Source of the DNA: Macrococcoides canis
GTDB lineage: Bacteria > Bacillota > Bacilli > Staphylococcales > Staphylococcaceae
Length of the DNA stretch: 64,000 bases
Assembly: GCF_002119805.1 (NCBI RefSeq)
Contig: NZ_CP021059.1
Location: 1,054,001 to 1,118,000, forward strand
Reading direction: 5' to 3'
The position numbers and the translations under genes were made by a program. How positions within the stretch are numbered: the stretch's first letter is position 1; every line of letters begins with the position of its first letter. Of the stretch, positions 39,319-48,453 are shown piece after piece. Below the pieces are notes generated by a model, which made no database searches, was not told where the DNA came from, and was given only the letters and a program-made list of their open reading frames with translations.

Positions 39319-40992
39319 ATGCAACTTTCAAGTCTGAATAGAAATCAAACATTGAACAAAATGAAAGAAGAATATTACGATATCGTAGTGATTGGTGGTG
39401 GTATCACCGGTGCTGGTATCGCATTTGATGCAGCACAGCGCGGTATGAAAGTCGCACTTGTTGAAATGCAGGACTTTGCAAGCGGTACTTCTTCACGTTC
39501 AACTAAACTTGTTCATGGGGGATTACGTTACTTAAAACAGCTGCAAATTGGCGTTGTAAGTGAGACTGGGAAGGAAAGAGCGATTGTTTATGAAAATGGG
39601 CCTCATGTAACGACACCAGAATGGATGCTCTTACCGATGCATAAAGGCGGTACGTTTGGACCGACAACAACGTCTCTTGCATTAAAAGTTTATGACTATT
39701 TAGCAGGTGTAAAGAAATCGGAAAGAAGAACAATGCTTTCTGCAGAAGAAACACGAGCAAAAGAGCCGCTCGTAAAAGAAAAAGGACTTAAAGGTGGCGG
39801 CTACTACGTTGAATATAAAACAGATGATGCTCGTATGACGATTGAAGTGATGAAACGTGCTGCTGAATTTGGCGCAGATATATTAAATTATACGAAAGCG
39901 ACAGGTTTCACTTATGATAAGAAAAAGAAAGTAAGTGGTATCGAAGCCATTGATACGATTTCGAATACGAAGTTTAAAATTCAAGGGCGTAAAGTCGTCA
40001 ATGCATCTGGACCATGGGTTGATGAAGTGCGTGGTAAAGATTATTCAAAAAATAATAAGCAGCTTCGTCTGACTAAAGGAATTCACCTTGTCTTTGATGA
40101 AAGTGTGTTTCCGCTGAAACAGGCTGTATACTTTGATACTGAAAGTGATAAACGCATGATCTTTGCGATTCCTCGTGACGGTAAGACTTATGTTGGAACT
40201 ACAGATACATTCTATAATAATGATAAAACGAGTCCGAAAGTTACACAGGAAGATCGAGATTATATCATTGATGCAATCAATTATATGTTCCCGACTGTCA
40301 ATGTTAAGGACAAAGATATTGAATCAACTTGGGCCGGTATTCGTCCGTTAATTCTTGAAAAAGGTAAAGACCCTTCTGAAATTTCACGTAAAGATGAAAT
40401 CTGGGAAGGTAAATCCGGACTACTGACAATTGCTGGCGGTAAACTTACAGGCTACCGACATATGGCTCAGGATATCGTTGACTTAGTTGCAAAACGTTTA
40501 AAAGAAGAATATAAGCTAAGCTTTAAAGAAAGCAATACGAAGCATACACCGATTTCTGGTGGAGATGTAGGAGGCAGTGCTAATTTCCAAAACTTTATTG
40601 AAAAGTCATTGAAGCCTGACCTCTATAGTTATCTACCAGAAGATGACCAAAGATTCCTGATTAAAAAGTATGGTTCAAATGTTGAGAAATTATTTAACAT
40701 TGCTCATACGAAACATACAGCTGAAGTGAACGGTCTGCCTTTAGCATATTATGCTCAGCTTGTGTATTCCATTCAGGAAGAAATGGTGATTAAACCGACT
40801 GACTTCCTGACACGCAGAACAGGTGATCTGTATTTTAATATTCAAAAAGTCGAGCAGAATAAAGAAGCAGTTATAGATACGATGGCTCAACTGCTTAATT
40901 ATGATAATGCGCAACGTGCAGAATATACGCGTGAGCTTGAACAGAAGATACATGAAGCGAAATCGCCGTCTGTTCAAATATCAGTTGAATAA
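39319..40992 (+). CDS. glpD: Aerobic glycerol-3-phosphate dehydrogenase
   Basis: FAD-dependent membrane-associated dehydrogenase that oxidises glycerol 3-phosphate to dihydroxyacetone phosphate and feeds electrons to quinone. The FAD motif [20 protein letters not shown] begins near residue 21, followed by [15 protein letters not shown], and the second FAD/substrate motif [14 protein letters not shown] lies near residue 373. The 557-residue length matches the S. aureus enzyme. It begins 20 bases after glpK with GGAGG as ribosome site; no leader terminator intervenes, so glpF-glpK-glpD appear to be one unit. A strong terminator ends it. Confidence 0.97.
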   Translation: MQLSSLNRNQTLNKMKEEYYDIVVIGGGITGAGIAFDAAQRGMKVALVEMQDFASGTSSRSTKLVHGGLRYLKQLQIGVVSETGKERAIVYENGPHVTTPEWMLLPMHKGGTFGPTTTSLALKVYDYLAGVKKSERRTMLSAEETRAKEPLVKEKGLKGGGYYVEYKTDDARMTIEVMKRAAEFGADILNYTKATGFTYDKKKKVSGIEAIDTISNTKFKIQGRKVVNASGPWVDEVRGKDYSKNNKQLRLTKGIHLVFDESVFPLKQAVYFDTESDKRMIFAIPRDGKTYVGTTDTFYNNDKTSPKVTQEDRDYIIDAINYMFPTVNVKDKDIESTWAGIRPLILEKGKDPSEISRKDEIWEGKSGLLTIAGGKLTGYRHMAQDIVDLVAKRLKEEYKLSFKESNTKHTPISGGDVGGSANFQNFIEKSLKPDLYSYLPEDDQRFLIKKYGSNVEKLFNIAHTKHTAEVNGLPLAYYAQLVYSIQEEMVIKPTDFLTRRTGDLYFNIQKVEQNKEAVIDTMAQLLNYDNAQRAEYTRELEQKIHEAKSPSVQISVE

Positions 40993-41010
40993 TTTCAATA
41001 TATTTTTAGA

Positions 41011-41048
41011 AGTATACTAAGTCCACCTTCGACTTAGTATACTTTTTT
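41011..41048. terminator. Terminator after glpD
   Basis: A perfect 13-bp stem, AGTATACTAAGTC (41011-41023) with GACTTAGTATACT (41031-41043), loop CACCTTC, then TTTTT. Confidence 0.92.
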
Positions 41049-41109
41049 AAAAACCTTCTTTCTATGACGAAAATGATTAGATTCTATATAATATAATTGA
41101 GGTGATAAC

Positions 41110-42003
41110 ATGGAGATAACTGAAAAATTTATAACGTTAAAGGATAATACGCGCATTGCATTTAAATTATATGAAAGTGATGGCGACAAAGGAGTTGTAC
41201 AAATGCTTCATGGTATGGCAGAGCATATGAATCGCTATGATGGAGTTTGCCGTTATTTTTGTTCACTCGGCTATAATGTGTTGATTCACGATCATAGAGG
41301 GCATGGGCATCATGTTGATGATGAAAGGCGAGGTCATTTTACTTCAATAGATACATTAGTGGAAGATGCTTATGAAATATTAGAAACATTTGATTTTAAA
41401 GGTGAATATATTTTATTCGGGCATTCTATGGGAAGTATCGTCGCTAGAAAATATGTTATCAGTTATCCGGGATTATTCGATAGACTTATACTGTCAGGTA
41501 CGAGTTTCTACAATAAGAAGTTTGAAGCAGCTTCCATATTGCTTAAACCACTATTAAAGATATATCCACCACATAAAAAGCTTGAATTTGTCAATAAGTT
41601 GACTCTGAATGATTTTAACCGTAAGTTCAGACCTTTGCGTACAGAGAGTGACTGGCTTAGTCTGAATGAAGAGAATGTCGATGCTTTTGTCGCAGATCCT
41701 GATACAGGATTTAATATGTCTATTGGTGCTTTAAATTCAATTAATGAATCATTGAAGTTTATTAGCAGTAAGAAGAATGTTAAGCGCATGAATAAATCTT
41801 TAAAGATTCTGCTTATTGCTGGTCAGGATGATCCGTTTTCAAACTTTGGAAAAAGGATTGAAAAGACAGGTCAATTATTTAAAAGATGCGGAATTAAACA
41901 TGTCTTTATCCAGCTCTATAAAAATTCAAGACATGAGGTTTTATTTGAAAAGAATCAAAATGAAGTATTACAAAATATTAGAAAGTGGTTGAAGAATGAA
42001 TAA
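41110..42003 (+). CDS. Alpha/beta hydrolase, lysophospholipase/monoglyceride-lipase type
   Basis: Serine hydrolase of the PldB/monoacylglycerol-lipase group. MLHGMAEHMNRYD (near residue 32) supplies the oxyanion hole region, GHSMGS near residue 102 the nucleophile, AGQDDPFS the likely aspartate and NSRHEVLFE the histidine; all are in the expected order. Length 297 is normal and there is no signal peptide, so it is probably cytosolic. S. aureus has a homologue in the same place between glpD and miaA. It overlaps miaA by eight bases. The physiological substrate is not known. Confidence 0.88.
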   Translation: MEITEKFITLKDNTRIAFKLYESDGDKGVVQMLHGMAEHMNRYDGVCRYFCSLGYNVLIHDHRGHGHHVDDERRGHFTSIDTLVEDAYEILETFDFKGEYILFGHSMGSIVARKYVISYPGLFDRLILSGTSFYNKKFEAASILLKPLLKIYPPHKKLEFVNKLTLNDFNRKFRPLRTESDWLSLNEENVDAFVADPDTGFNMSIGALNSINESLKFISSKKNVKRMNKSLKILLIAGQDDPFSNFGKRIEKTGQLFKRCGIKHVFIQLYKNSRHEVLFEKNQNEVLQNIRKWLKNE

Positions 42004-42934
42004 AATTCAGTTAATCGTCATAGTAGGACCGACAGCTGTCGGTAAAACTGCATTAAGTATCGAAGTAGCAAAAGCTGTTAATGGTGAAATTATTAGTGGT
42101 GATGCCATTCAAGTGTATCGAGGGATGGATATCGGTAGTGCAAAAATCACACAGGAAGAAATGGAAGGGATACCACATCATCTGATTGATATTTTAAATC
42201 CAGATGAACCATATTCAGCAGCACAGTTTAAAGCCCATGCTGAAAAGTTAATTGAGGATATATATAATAGAGGAAAGACTCCGATGATTGTCGGAGGAAC
42301 TGGGCTATACATCCAGAGCGTATTATATGAATATGAATTTGTAGAAGAAGACAATGCTCTAAAAAAGGATATCCTATGCAAACTAGAACAATATAATAAA
42401 GAAACATTATATGCAATGCTTAAAGACAGAGATCCAAAGGCAGCAGCTCAAATTCATATGAATAATAGACAGCGTGTGTTACGTGCGCTGACATATTATG
42501 AAATGCATCATAAATCTATCACTGACCAGAAAAAAAGTCAGACATTAAGTTCAAAATATGATACATTTATTATAGGACTTAATATGCCGCGTCCTATATT
42601 ATATGATAGAATCAACCATCGTGTATTACTCATGATTGAACAAGGACTTGTTCAGGAAGTGAGTACATTGTTAAGTAAAGGCTATAGAGAGAAACAAAGC
42701 ATGACTGCAATAGGATATAAAGAGATAATTCCTTATATAGATGGAGAAGTTTCATTGAATCAAGCGGTAGAAAGTTTGCAGCAAAATTCTAGGAATTTCG
42801 CAAAACGTCAATTGACCTGGTTTAATAATCAGATGAAAATTGATTGGTTTGACACAGATGATCTGTCAGTAGAAACAATAACAGATCAAATAATGACAAA
42901 TATAAAGGGGAATTATAATGACAAGTTCGGGTAA
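41996..42934 (+). CDS. miaA: tRNA dimethylallyltransferase MiaA
   Basis: Transfers dimethylallyl to A37 of tRNAs reading UNN codons, making the substrate of MiaB. The P-loop GPTAVGKTALS is at residues 10-20, DAIQVYRGMDIGSAK near 36, and IVGGTGLYIQS near 97. Length 312 is standard. Its start overlaps the hydrolase gene by eight bases and its end overlaps hfq by 17, so the three genes are tightly coupled. The miaA-hfq pair is a widespread bacterial arrangement. Confidence 0.97.
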   Translation: MNKIQLIVIVGPTAVGKTALSIEVAKAVNGEIISGDAIQVYRGMDIGSAKITQEEMEGIPHHLIDILNPDEPYSAAQFKAHAEKLIEDIYNRGKTPMIVGGTGLYIQSVLYEYEFVEEDNALKKDILCKLEQYNKETLYAMLKDRDPKAAAQIHMNNRQRVLRALTYYEMHHKSITDQKKSQTLSSKYDTFIIGLNMPRPILYDRINHRVLLMIEQGLVQEVSTLLSKGYREKQSMTAIGYKEIIPYIDGEVSLNQAVESLQQNSRNFAKRQLTWFNNQMKIDWFDTDDLSVETITDQIMTNIKGNYNDKFG

Positions 42935-43115
42935 CCTGCAGGATGCATTTTTAGACAACTATAAACAAAAGCAACAGGAATTAACAGTCTTTTTAACGAA
43001 TGGATTTCAAATGAAAGGCATTGTGCTCGATTATGATAAGTATGTGATCCTGCTTAAAGTAGGAGATAAACAGAATCTTATTTACAAACATGCCATCAGT
43101 ACATTTGTAGAATAA
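42918..43115 (+). CDS. hfq: RNA chaperone Hfq
   Basis: Small Sm-like hexameric RNA-binding protein. The Sm1 region (QELTVFLTNGFQMKGIVLDYDKY) and Sm2 region (LIYKHAISTF) are both recognisable; the YKH triplet contributes to the proximal RNA-binding face. At 65 residues it is the short Gram-positive form without the acidic tail of enteric Hfq. The ATG lies 17 bases inside the 3' end of miaA, after GGGGAAT. In staphylococci Hfq has little known sRNA phenotype. A terminator follows. Confidence 0.93.
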   Translation: MTSSGNLQDAFLDNYKQKQQELTVFLTNGFQMKGIVLDYDKYVILLKVGDKQNLIYKHAISTFVE

Positions 43116-43139
43116 ATATAAACATGTTGCAAACGATAA

Positions 43140-43176
43140 AGAACAACTCCTGTGAAAGGAATTGTTCTATTTTTTT
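43140..43176. terminator. Terminator between hfq and gpx
   Basis: AGAACAACTCCT (43140-43151) pairs with AGGAATTGTTCT (43157-43168) with one mismatch, followed by ATTTTTTT. It lies between convergent genes and its T-run touches the gpx stop. Confidence 0.85.
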
Positions 43177-43648
43177 ATAAATATTTTTCGATATGCTTTT
43201 TTAACTGCTCGGGTGTCGTTGTTGGTGCAAAGCGTTCAACGACATTGCCTTGTCTGTCAACTAGAAACTTTGTAAAGTTCCATTTGATCTTACTGCCCAT
43301 AAGACCTTTCGTTTCTTCTTTTAAATATTTGAACAGCGGGTGCGCGTTATCTCCATTCACATCTATCTTCTCGTGAATCGGGAAGGTCACACCATAGTTC
43401 AAACGGCAGTTCTGTTCTGCCTCAGCACCGGTTCCGGGCTCTTGTCCTCCAAATTGATTACAAGGAAATCCTAATACAGTAAACTCTTGTTCTTTATATT
43501 CCTGATAGAGCTTTTCAAGACCATCAAACTGTTTAGTAAATCCACATTCGCTTGCAGTATTAACAACTAGCACAACTTGATCTTTATATTCTGATAGTGA
43601 ATATGATTCGTGATTAGCTTTATTAACCGTATATTCGTATATTGACAT
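43175..43648 (-). CDS. bsaA: Glutathione peroxidase-family thiol peroxidase
   Basis: Peroxidase of the GPx family, cysteine type. The peroxidatic cysteine is Cys35 in NTASECGFT, followed by [14 protein letters not shown] (near residue 60) and the [10 protein letters not shown] segment near residue 123 with the conserved Trp and Asn of the catalytic site. Such bacterial enzymes usually use thioredoxin or bacillithiol-type reductants rather than glutathione. Length 157 is usual. It is on the minus strand, convergent with hfq and divergent from hflX, with GGAAGCG as ribosome site. S. aureus has a homologue here. Confidence 0.9.
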   Translation of the reverse strand: MSIYEYTVNKANHESYSLSEYKDQVVLVVNTASECGFTKQFDGLEKLYQEYKEQEFTVLGFPCNQFGGQEPGTGAEAEQNCRLNYGVTFPIHEKIDVNGDNAHPLFKYLKEETKGLMGSKIKWNFTKFLVDRQGNVVERFAPTTTPEQLKKHIEKYL

Positions 43649-43706
43649 ATAAACGCTTCCTTTCTAAATATGTTAAAATGAAGTATCAAATAATTGAGGT
43701 GAAACT

Positions 43707-44984
43707 TTGAAAGATACACAAAAAGCGACTGAACGTGCTCTTATTATAGCAGTTCATCTAAAAAAGGACGATGATTTTAACTTTAGCGAATCGTTAGAAG
43801 AAATAAAATCATTATGTCATACTGCTGGCATTGAAGTTACTGAAGTCGTCGTTCAAAATAAGGATAGAGTTGACAATAGTTATTATATCGGTAAAGGAAA
43901 GTTAGAAGAAATCGTAGAGTTAAAGGAACGTGAAGATATAGAATTTGATATGGTTGTAGTGAATAATGAACTGACAACAAGTCAATCGAAACATTTAAAT
44001 GAAGTACTAGAATGTAAAATAATAGACCGTACTCAGCTTATTCTAGATATATTTGCGCAACGTGCAAAAAGTCGAGAAGGAAAGTTGCAAGTGGAACTTG
44101 CACAACTTGAATACTTGTTACCGAGATTATCGGGTCACGGTTTAAGCCTGTCAAGACTTGGTGGTGGTATTGGGACGCGTGGGCCTGGTGAAACGAAGCT
44201 TGAAATGAACAGACGGCATATTAGAAGCAGAATTCATGATATCAAGTTACAACTTGAAACGATTAAGCATCACAGACAGCGTTATAGAGACAACCGTAAA
44301 AAAAGAAATGTATTTCAGGTGGCTCTTGTAGGTTATACGAATGCCGGCAAATCAACATGGTTCAATGCATTGTCTGATAGTGAGACATATATGGAAGATT
44401 TATTGTTTGCTACACTTGATCCAAAAAGTAAGATGATGAAGCTGCATGAAGGTTATCCAGTGCTATTAAGCGATACGGTTGGGTTTATACAGCAATTGCC
44501 GACGCATTTGATAGAAGCATTCAGTTCTACGTTAGAGGAAGCAAAGTATGCAGATATTCTTATACATGTCGTTGATAGAAGTCATCCAAACTATATGAAT
44601 CATATTGATACAGTCGTTTCGCTACTTAAGGAGCTGGATATGGATACAATACCAGTGCTTACATTATTAAATAAAAAAGATAAGATTGAATCCTTTGTCT
44701 CAGCCGCCGGGAAAGATGAGTTACTTGTTTCCGTCTTTGATAAACAAGATAAAATACTGATACAAAGTAAGCTCATTGATATGATGCAGCGCAATATGTC
44801 TGAGTATGAAATTGAAATTGAGCAGGATGCTGGTCAGCTTATTGCTTTCTTGAAGGAACATACGCTTGTTTCAGAAGTAAATTTCAATGAAGAAACACAT
44901 AAATACGAAATCTCTGGCTATGAGCATCGTCATGAAGGTATATTAAATAAATTATTAAGTAATGAACAGATAAAGAGGTTATAA
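43707..44984 (+). CDS. hflX: Ribosome-associated GTPase HflX
   Basis: GTPase that binds the 50S subunit and can split stalled or hibernating ribosomes. The N-terminal domain contains NSYYIGKGKLEEI and GTRGPGETKLEMNRRHI; the G domain has G1 GYTNAGKST near residue 210, the G3 DTVGFIQQLP near 256 and G4 NKKD near 320, with a C-terminal domain. Length 425 is normal. The start is TTG 43707 after TTGAGGTGA. It is six bases from ynbB. Confidence 0.95.
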   Translation: MKDTQKATERALIIAVHLKKDDDFNFSESLEEIKSLCHTAGIEVTEVVVQNKDRVDNSYYIGKGKLEEIVELKEREDIEFDMVVVNNELTTSQSKHLNEVLECKIIDRTQLILDIFAQRAKSREGKLQVELAQLEYLLPRLSGHGLSLSRLGGGIGTRGPGETKLEMNRRHIRSRIHDIKLQLETIKHHRQRYRDNRKKRNVFQVALVGYTNAGKSTWFNALSDSETYMEDLLFATLDPKSKMMKLHEGYPVLLSDTVGFIQQLPTHLIEAFSSTLEEAKYADILIHVVDRSHPNYMNHIDTVVSLLKELDMDTIPVLTLLNKKDKIESFVSAAGKDELLVSVFDKQDKILIQSKLIDMMQRNMSEYEIEIEQDAGQLIAFLKEHTLVSEVNFNEETHKYEISGYEHRHEGILNKLLSNEQIKRL

Positions 44985-44990
44985 AATATT

Positions 44991-46250
44991 ATGAATATTA
45001 CAAAGTACGAACAGCTTCAAAGATTGATCGATGAAAATGAAAGTAAGGTCACACCAATATATAAAAGGATTGAATCTATCGCCCTCTATAATCAGAAAAA
45101 AGTAATGGATGCGTTTAATGATATAAAGATAACAGATGCAGACCTTGGTGGTACGAATGGCTACGGTTATGATGATAGCGGGAGAGATAATTTAGAAGCG
45201 GTATATGCACATGTGTTTAATACAGAGGATGCTATCGTTCGTCCGCAAGTCATTAGCGGGACACATGCGATAACACTTGCGTTAAGTGCGAACTTACAAT
45301 TCGGAGATGAATTACTGTACATTACTGGTAAGCCTTATGACACGCTTCTTGAAGTCATCGGTATTACGGGTAATGGTATCGGATCATTGATTGAGAATGG
45401 TATTACATATAAGGATATCGAATTAATCGATAACGAAATTAATATCAAATGTGTATTAGATAGTATAACTTCAAAAACGAAAGTCATTGGAATTCAGCGC
45501 TCTAAAGGCTACAGCTCCCGTAAATCTTTGACGATTAGACAAATAGGTGATGCAATAGCAGTAATCAAGGCGAAACATCCTTATATTATTGTATTTGTTG
45601 ATAACTGCTATGGTGAATTTACAGAAATGCAGGAACCATCAGATGTTGGTGCTGACCTTATTGCAGGCTCGCTTATCAAGAATCCAGGAGGCGGACTTTG
45701 TAAAATCGGTGGTTATATTGCAGGACGTAAAGACTTGATTGAACGTGTTGGATATCGTCTTACTGCACCAGGTATCGGTAAAGAAGCAGGAGCCTCGCTG
45801 TATAGTTTACATGAAATGTATCAGGGCTTTTTCTTAAGTCCGCACGTTGTGAGCCAGGCACTAAAAGGAGCTGTATTTACGAGCGCCATGCTTGGATCTC
45901 TGAATATGAATACAACACCCCTTTGGAATGATGAGCGAACAGATTTAATTCAATCTGTCATCTTTAATGATAAAGAAAAGATGATTGCATTTACACAGGC
46001 CATTCAGATGGCGTCTCCAATAAATTCGCAATATTTACCGATGCCCGCATATATGCCTGGATATACAGACGATGTCATAATGGCAGCCGGCACATTTATA
46101 CAAGGAGCCTCACTCGAACTCACAGCAGATGGACCGATACGTGCACCGTATGAAGTTTACGTACAAGGTGGATTAACTTATGAACATGTCAAACTCGCAA
46201 TAATAAAAGCAATAGAAATTATGATTGAAAAAGAGATCATAACGTTATAA
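44991..46250 (+). CDS. ynbB: PLP-dependent 'aluminium resistance' family protein (YnbB-like)
   Basis: Fold-type I PLP enzyme annotated elsewhere as methionine gamma-lyase-like or aluminium resistance protein. The cofactor lysine is probably in GSLIKNPGGGLCKIGGYIAG (near residues 223-242), preceded by VFVDNCYGEF, which contributes the PLP aspartate. Length 419 is normal. It is six bases from hflX and its terminator contains the glnR operator. This hflX-ynbB-glnR-glnA order is kept in Bacillus and Staphylococcus. No reaction has been clearly assigned. Confidence 0.87.
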   Translation: MNITKYEQLQRLIDENESKVTPIYKRIESIALYNQKKVMDAFNDIKITDADLGGTNGYGYDDSGRDNLEAVYAHVFNTEDAIVRPQVISGTHAITLALSANLQFGDELLYITGKPYDTLLEVIGITGNGIGSLIENGITYKDIELIDNEINIKCVLDSITSKTKVIGIQRSKGYSSRKSLTIRQIGDAIAVIKAKHPYIIVFVDNCYGEFTEMQEPSDVGADLIAGSLIKNPGGGLCKIGGYIAGRKDLIERVGYRLTAPGIGKEAGASLYSLHEMYQGFFLSPHVVSQALKGAVFTSAMLGSLNMNTTPLWNDERTDLIQSVIFNDKEKMIAFTQAIQMASPINSQYLPMPAYMPGYTDDVIMAAGTFIQGASLELTADGPIRAPYEVYVQGGLTYEHVKLAIIKAIEIMIEKEIITL

Positions 46251-46253
46251 TAT

Positions 46254-46289
46254 ATCCATGTAAGGTTTCCTTACATGGATTTGTTTTTT
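46254..46289 (+). terminator. Terminator after ynbB, overlapping the GlnR box
   Basis: A perfect 12-bp stem, ATCCATGTAAGG (46254-46265) with CCTTACATGGAT (46269-46280), loop TTT, then TTGTTTTTT. It starts four bases after the ynbB stop. Confidence 0.9.
46259..46275. promoter_or_regulatory. GlnR/TnrA-type operator
   Basis: TGTAAGGTTTCCTTACA matches the consensus TGTNA-N7-TNACA at every fixed position. It lies directly upstream of a likely glnRA promoter (weak -35 TGGATT at 46276-46281, -10 TATGAT at 46299-46304, 17-base spacer) and inside the ynbB terminator stem. It predicts GlnR autorepression of glnRA under nitrogen excess. Confidence 0.85.
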
Positions 46290-46336
46290 ATAAAAAAATA
46301 TGATAAATTACAACTATGTTCGAAAGGGTGTTGACG

Positions 46337-46690
46337 ATGCGCGATTCAATAAGAAGAAATATGCCTGTGTTTCCAATGAGTGTCGTTATGAAATTGACAG
46401 AGCTCACAGCAAGGCAGATTAGATATTATGAATCGCAGGAATTGATTCAGCCTGAACGAACAAGTGGGAATCAAAGATTATTTTCAATGAATGATCTAGA
46501 TTTATTACTTGATATTAAACTGCTTTTAGAAAAAGGGTTTAAAATGAAGCGTATTAAAGCGATTATCAATGAAGAGAAATCACAACAACCCACATTTGAG
46601 ATTAAAGAATCTCTTGATTATGAAGTTTCAAGGCTCGACCGTAGTAAAGTCCCGATTAACCGCGGGGATCTATCAAGATTTTTTAAATAA
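46337..46690 (+). CDS. glnR: Nitrogen repressor GlnR
   Basis: MerR-type regulator repressing glnRA when glutamine is plentiful, through feedback-inhibited glutamine synthetase. The winged HTH includes [19 protein letters not shown] near residue 15, and the C-terminal tail, which senses glutamine synthetase in Bacillus, ends [13 protein letters not shown] 46337 follows AAAGGGTG and gives [12 protein letters not shown]; an in-frame ATG at 46316 has no ribosome site. The product is 117 residues. It precedes glnA by 16 bases with a perfect GlnR box upstream. Confidence 0.95.
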   Translation: MRDSIRRNMPVFPMSVVMKLTELTARQIRYYESQELIQPERTSGNQRLFSMNDLDLLLDIKLLLEKGFKMKRIKAIINEEKSQQPTFEIKESLDYEVSRLDRSKVPINRGDLSRFFK

Positions 46691-46706
46691 AAAACTGGAG
46701 GCTATT

Positions 46707-48044
46707 ATGGCTAAATTTACAAGAGAAGACATTATCAAGTTAGCAGAAGAATCAAACGTCCGTTATTTAAGATTACAATTTTCTGATATTCTAGGTACGA
46801 TTAAAAACGTTGAAGTACCAATCAGTCAGCTAGAAAAAGTATTAGATAATGAAATGATGTTTGATGGTTCGTCAATCGAAGGATTCGTACGAATTGAAGA
46901 ATCAGATATGAAATTATATCCTGATTTAGATACTTGGGTTATTTTCCCATGGACTTCTGATAAAGGGAAAGTTGCACGTTTAATCTGTGATATTTATAAA
47001 CCAGATGGAACACCATTCTTAGGCGATCCACGTAGTAACTTAAAACGTGTCTTAAAAGAAATGGAAGCATTAGGATTCACTGAATTCAACTTAGGACCAG
47101 AACCAGAATTCTTCTTATTCAAATTAGATGAAAAAGGTGAACCAACATTAGAGCTTAATGATAATGGCGGATACTTTGATTTAGCACCTACTGATCTAGG
47201 TGAAAACTGTCGTCGAGATATCGTCTTAGAACTTGAAGACATGGGCTTTGACATTGAAGCGAGTCACCATGAAGTAGCTCCTGGACAACATGAAATCGAT
47301 TTTAAATATGCAGATGCAGTTACAGCATGTGATAATATTCAGACATTTAAATTAGTTGTTAAAACTATTGCACGTAAACATAATCTTCATGCAACATTTA
47401 TGCCGAAACCATTATACGGTGTAAGTGGTTCAGGAATGCACTTTAACGTGTCATTATTTAAAGGGCCGAAAGAAAATGCATTCTATGATCCAAACGGAGA
47501 AATGGAATTATCTGAAGATGCACGTCACTTTATCGCTGGGGTTCTTAAGCATGCAAGAGGATTCACAGCTGTATGTAACCCATTAGTGAACTCATATAAA
47601 CGTTTAGTACCTGGATACGAAGCACCAGTATATATTGCCTGGAGTGGCCAAAACCGCTCACCATTGATCCGTATTCCATCTTCACGTGGGTTATCAACTC
47701 GTGTAGAAGTACGTTCAGTAGATCCGGCAGCGAACCCTTATCTAGCGTTAGCAACAATCTTACAGGCTGGATTAGATGGTATTAAGAATAAACTTGCGTG
47801 CCCAGCACCAGTTGATCAAAATATCTATGAAATGAATCGTGAAGAACGTGAAGCTGTAGGTGTAGAAGACTTACCATCAACACTTTACACAGCGATCAAA
47901 GCGATGAAAGAAGATGACATGTTAAAAGAAGCACTTGGCGACCATATCTACCGTGCATTTATCCACTCAAAATCTATTGAATGGGATATGTATAGAATGC
48001 AGGTAAGTGAGTGGGAGCGCGAGCAGTACATGAAGCAGTATTAA
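46707..48044 (+). CDS. glnA: Glutamine synthetase, type I-alpha
   Basis: ATP-dependent synthesis of glutamine from glutamate and ammonium. The N-terminal beta-grasp region has [17 protein letters not shown] (near residue 51), the arginine being the feedback-inhibition residue of I-alpha enzymes. The ATP-binding segment [14 protein letters not shown] is near residue 235. NRSPLIRIP occurs without the adenylylated tyrosine motif of I-beta enzymes. ATG 46707 follows CTGGAGG and yields 445 residues; a longer open frame inside glnR is rejected. Control is by the GlnR box before glnR. Confidence 0.97.
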   Translation: MAKFTREDIIKLAEESNVRYLRLQFSDILGTIKNVEVPISQLEKVLDNEMMFDGSSIEGFVRIEESDMKLYPDLDTWVIFPWTSDKGKVARLICDIYKPDGTPFLGDPRSNLKRVLKEMEALGFTEFNLGPEPEFFLFKLDEKGEPTLELNDNGGYFDLAPTDLGENCRRDIVLELEDMGFDIEASHHEVAPGQHEIDFKYADAVTACDNIQTFKLVVKTIARKHNLHATFMPKPLYGVSGSGMHFNVSLFKGPKENAFYDPNGEMELSEDARHFIAGVLKHARGFTAVCNPLVNSYKRLVPGYEAPVYIAWSGQNRSPLIRIPSSRGLSTRVEVRSVDPAANPYLALATILQAGLDGIKNKLACPAPVDQNIYEMNREEREAVGVEDLPSTLYTAIKAMKEDDMLKEALGDHIYRAFIHSKSIEWDMYRMQVSEWEREQYMKQY

Positions 48045-48052
48045 GATATTTC

Positions 48053-48082
48053 GCCATCCAGTTTTACTGGATGGCTTTTTTT
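48053..48082 (+). terminator. Terminator after glnA
   Basis: GCCATCCAG (48053-48061) pairs perfectly with CTGGATGGC (48067-48075), loop TTTTA, then TTTTTTT. Confidence 0.95.
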
Positions 48083-48215
48083 GTGTTATTTTACAAATCT
48101 ATGATATTTATTAACAAAAATATTTTTTTTAGCATTGTTAATATGTTTTAACATTCTTATTAATGGATATATGGTACTATATAAATTGAAGTATATAGTA
48201 AAGTGGTGGAATTTG

Positions 48216-48374
48216 ATGGACATAACCGAACTTATAGAAAAATATAAAAAAGAACAGCAATTGATTGAATCTATGATTAATCATACGAATATACATCAAA
48301 ATTCCCTGTTAATATCGAAACTTGATGTTTATGAAGAAATCATTAAAGATCTCGAAAAGATAAAAAGACAATAG
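48216..48374 (+). CDS. Small hypothetical protein (52 aa)
   Basis: I do not recognise it. The 52-residue product (MDITELIEKYKKEQQ...) is highly charged and predicted to be helical, with a heptad-like spacing of hydrophobic residues that suggests a short coiled coil. ATG 48216 follows AAGTGGTGGA at a good distance; the same frame stays open upstream to 48135 without a better start. A TACTAT at 48175-48180 may be a -10. It lies between the glnA terminator and the DUF2332 gene. Moderate support from the ribosome site and composition only. Confidence 0.6.
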   Translation: MDITELIEKYKKEQQLIESMINHTNIHQNSLLISKLDVYEEIIKDLEKIKRQ

Positions 48375-48453
48375 AAGTTGGATATATTTGTTTTGATATT
48401 CATATTATGAAAGAGATATAATTAATAGAATAAAACAAATTGGAGGCAGAGCG

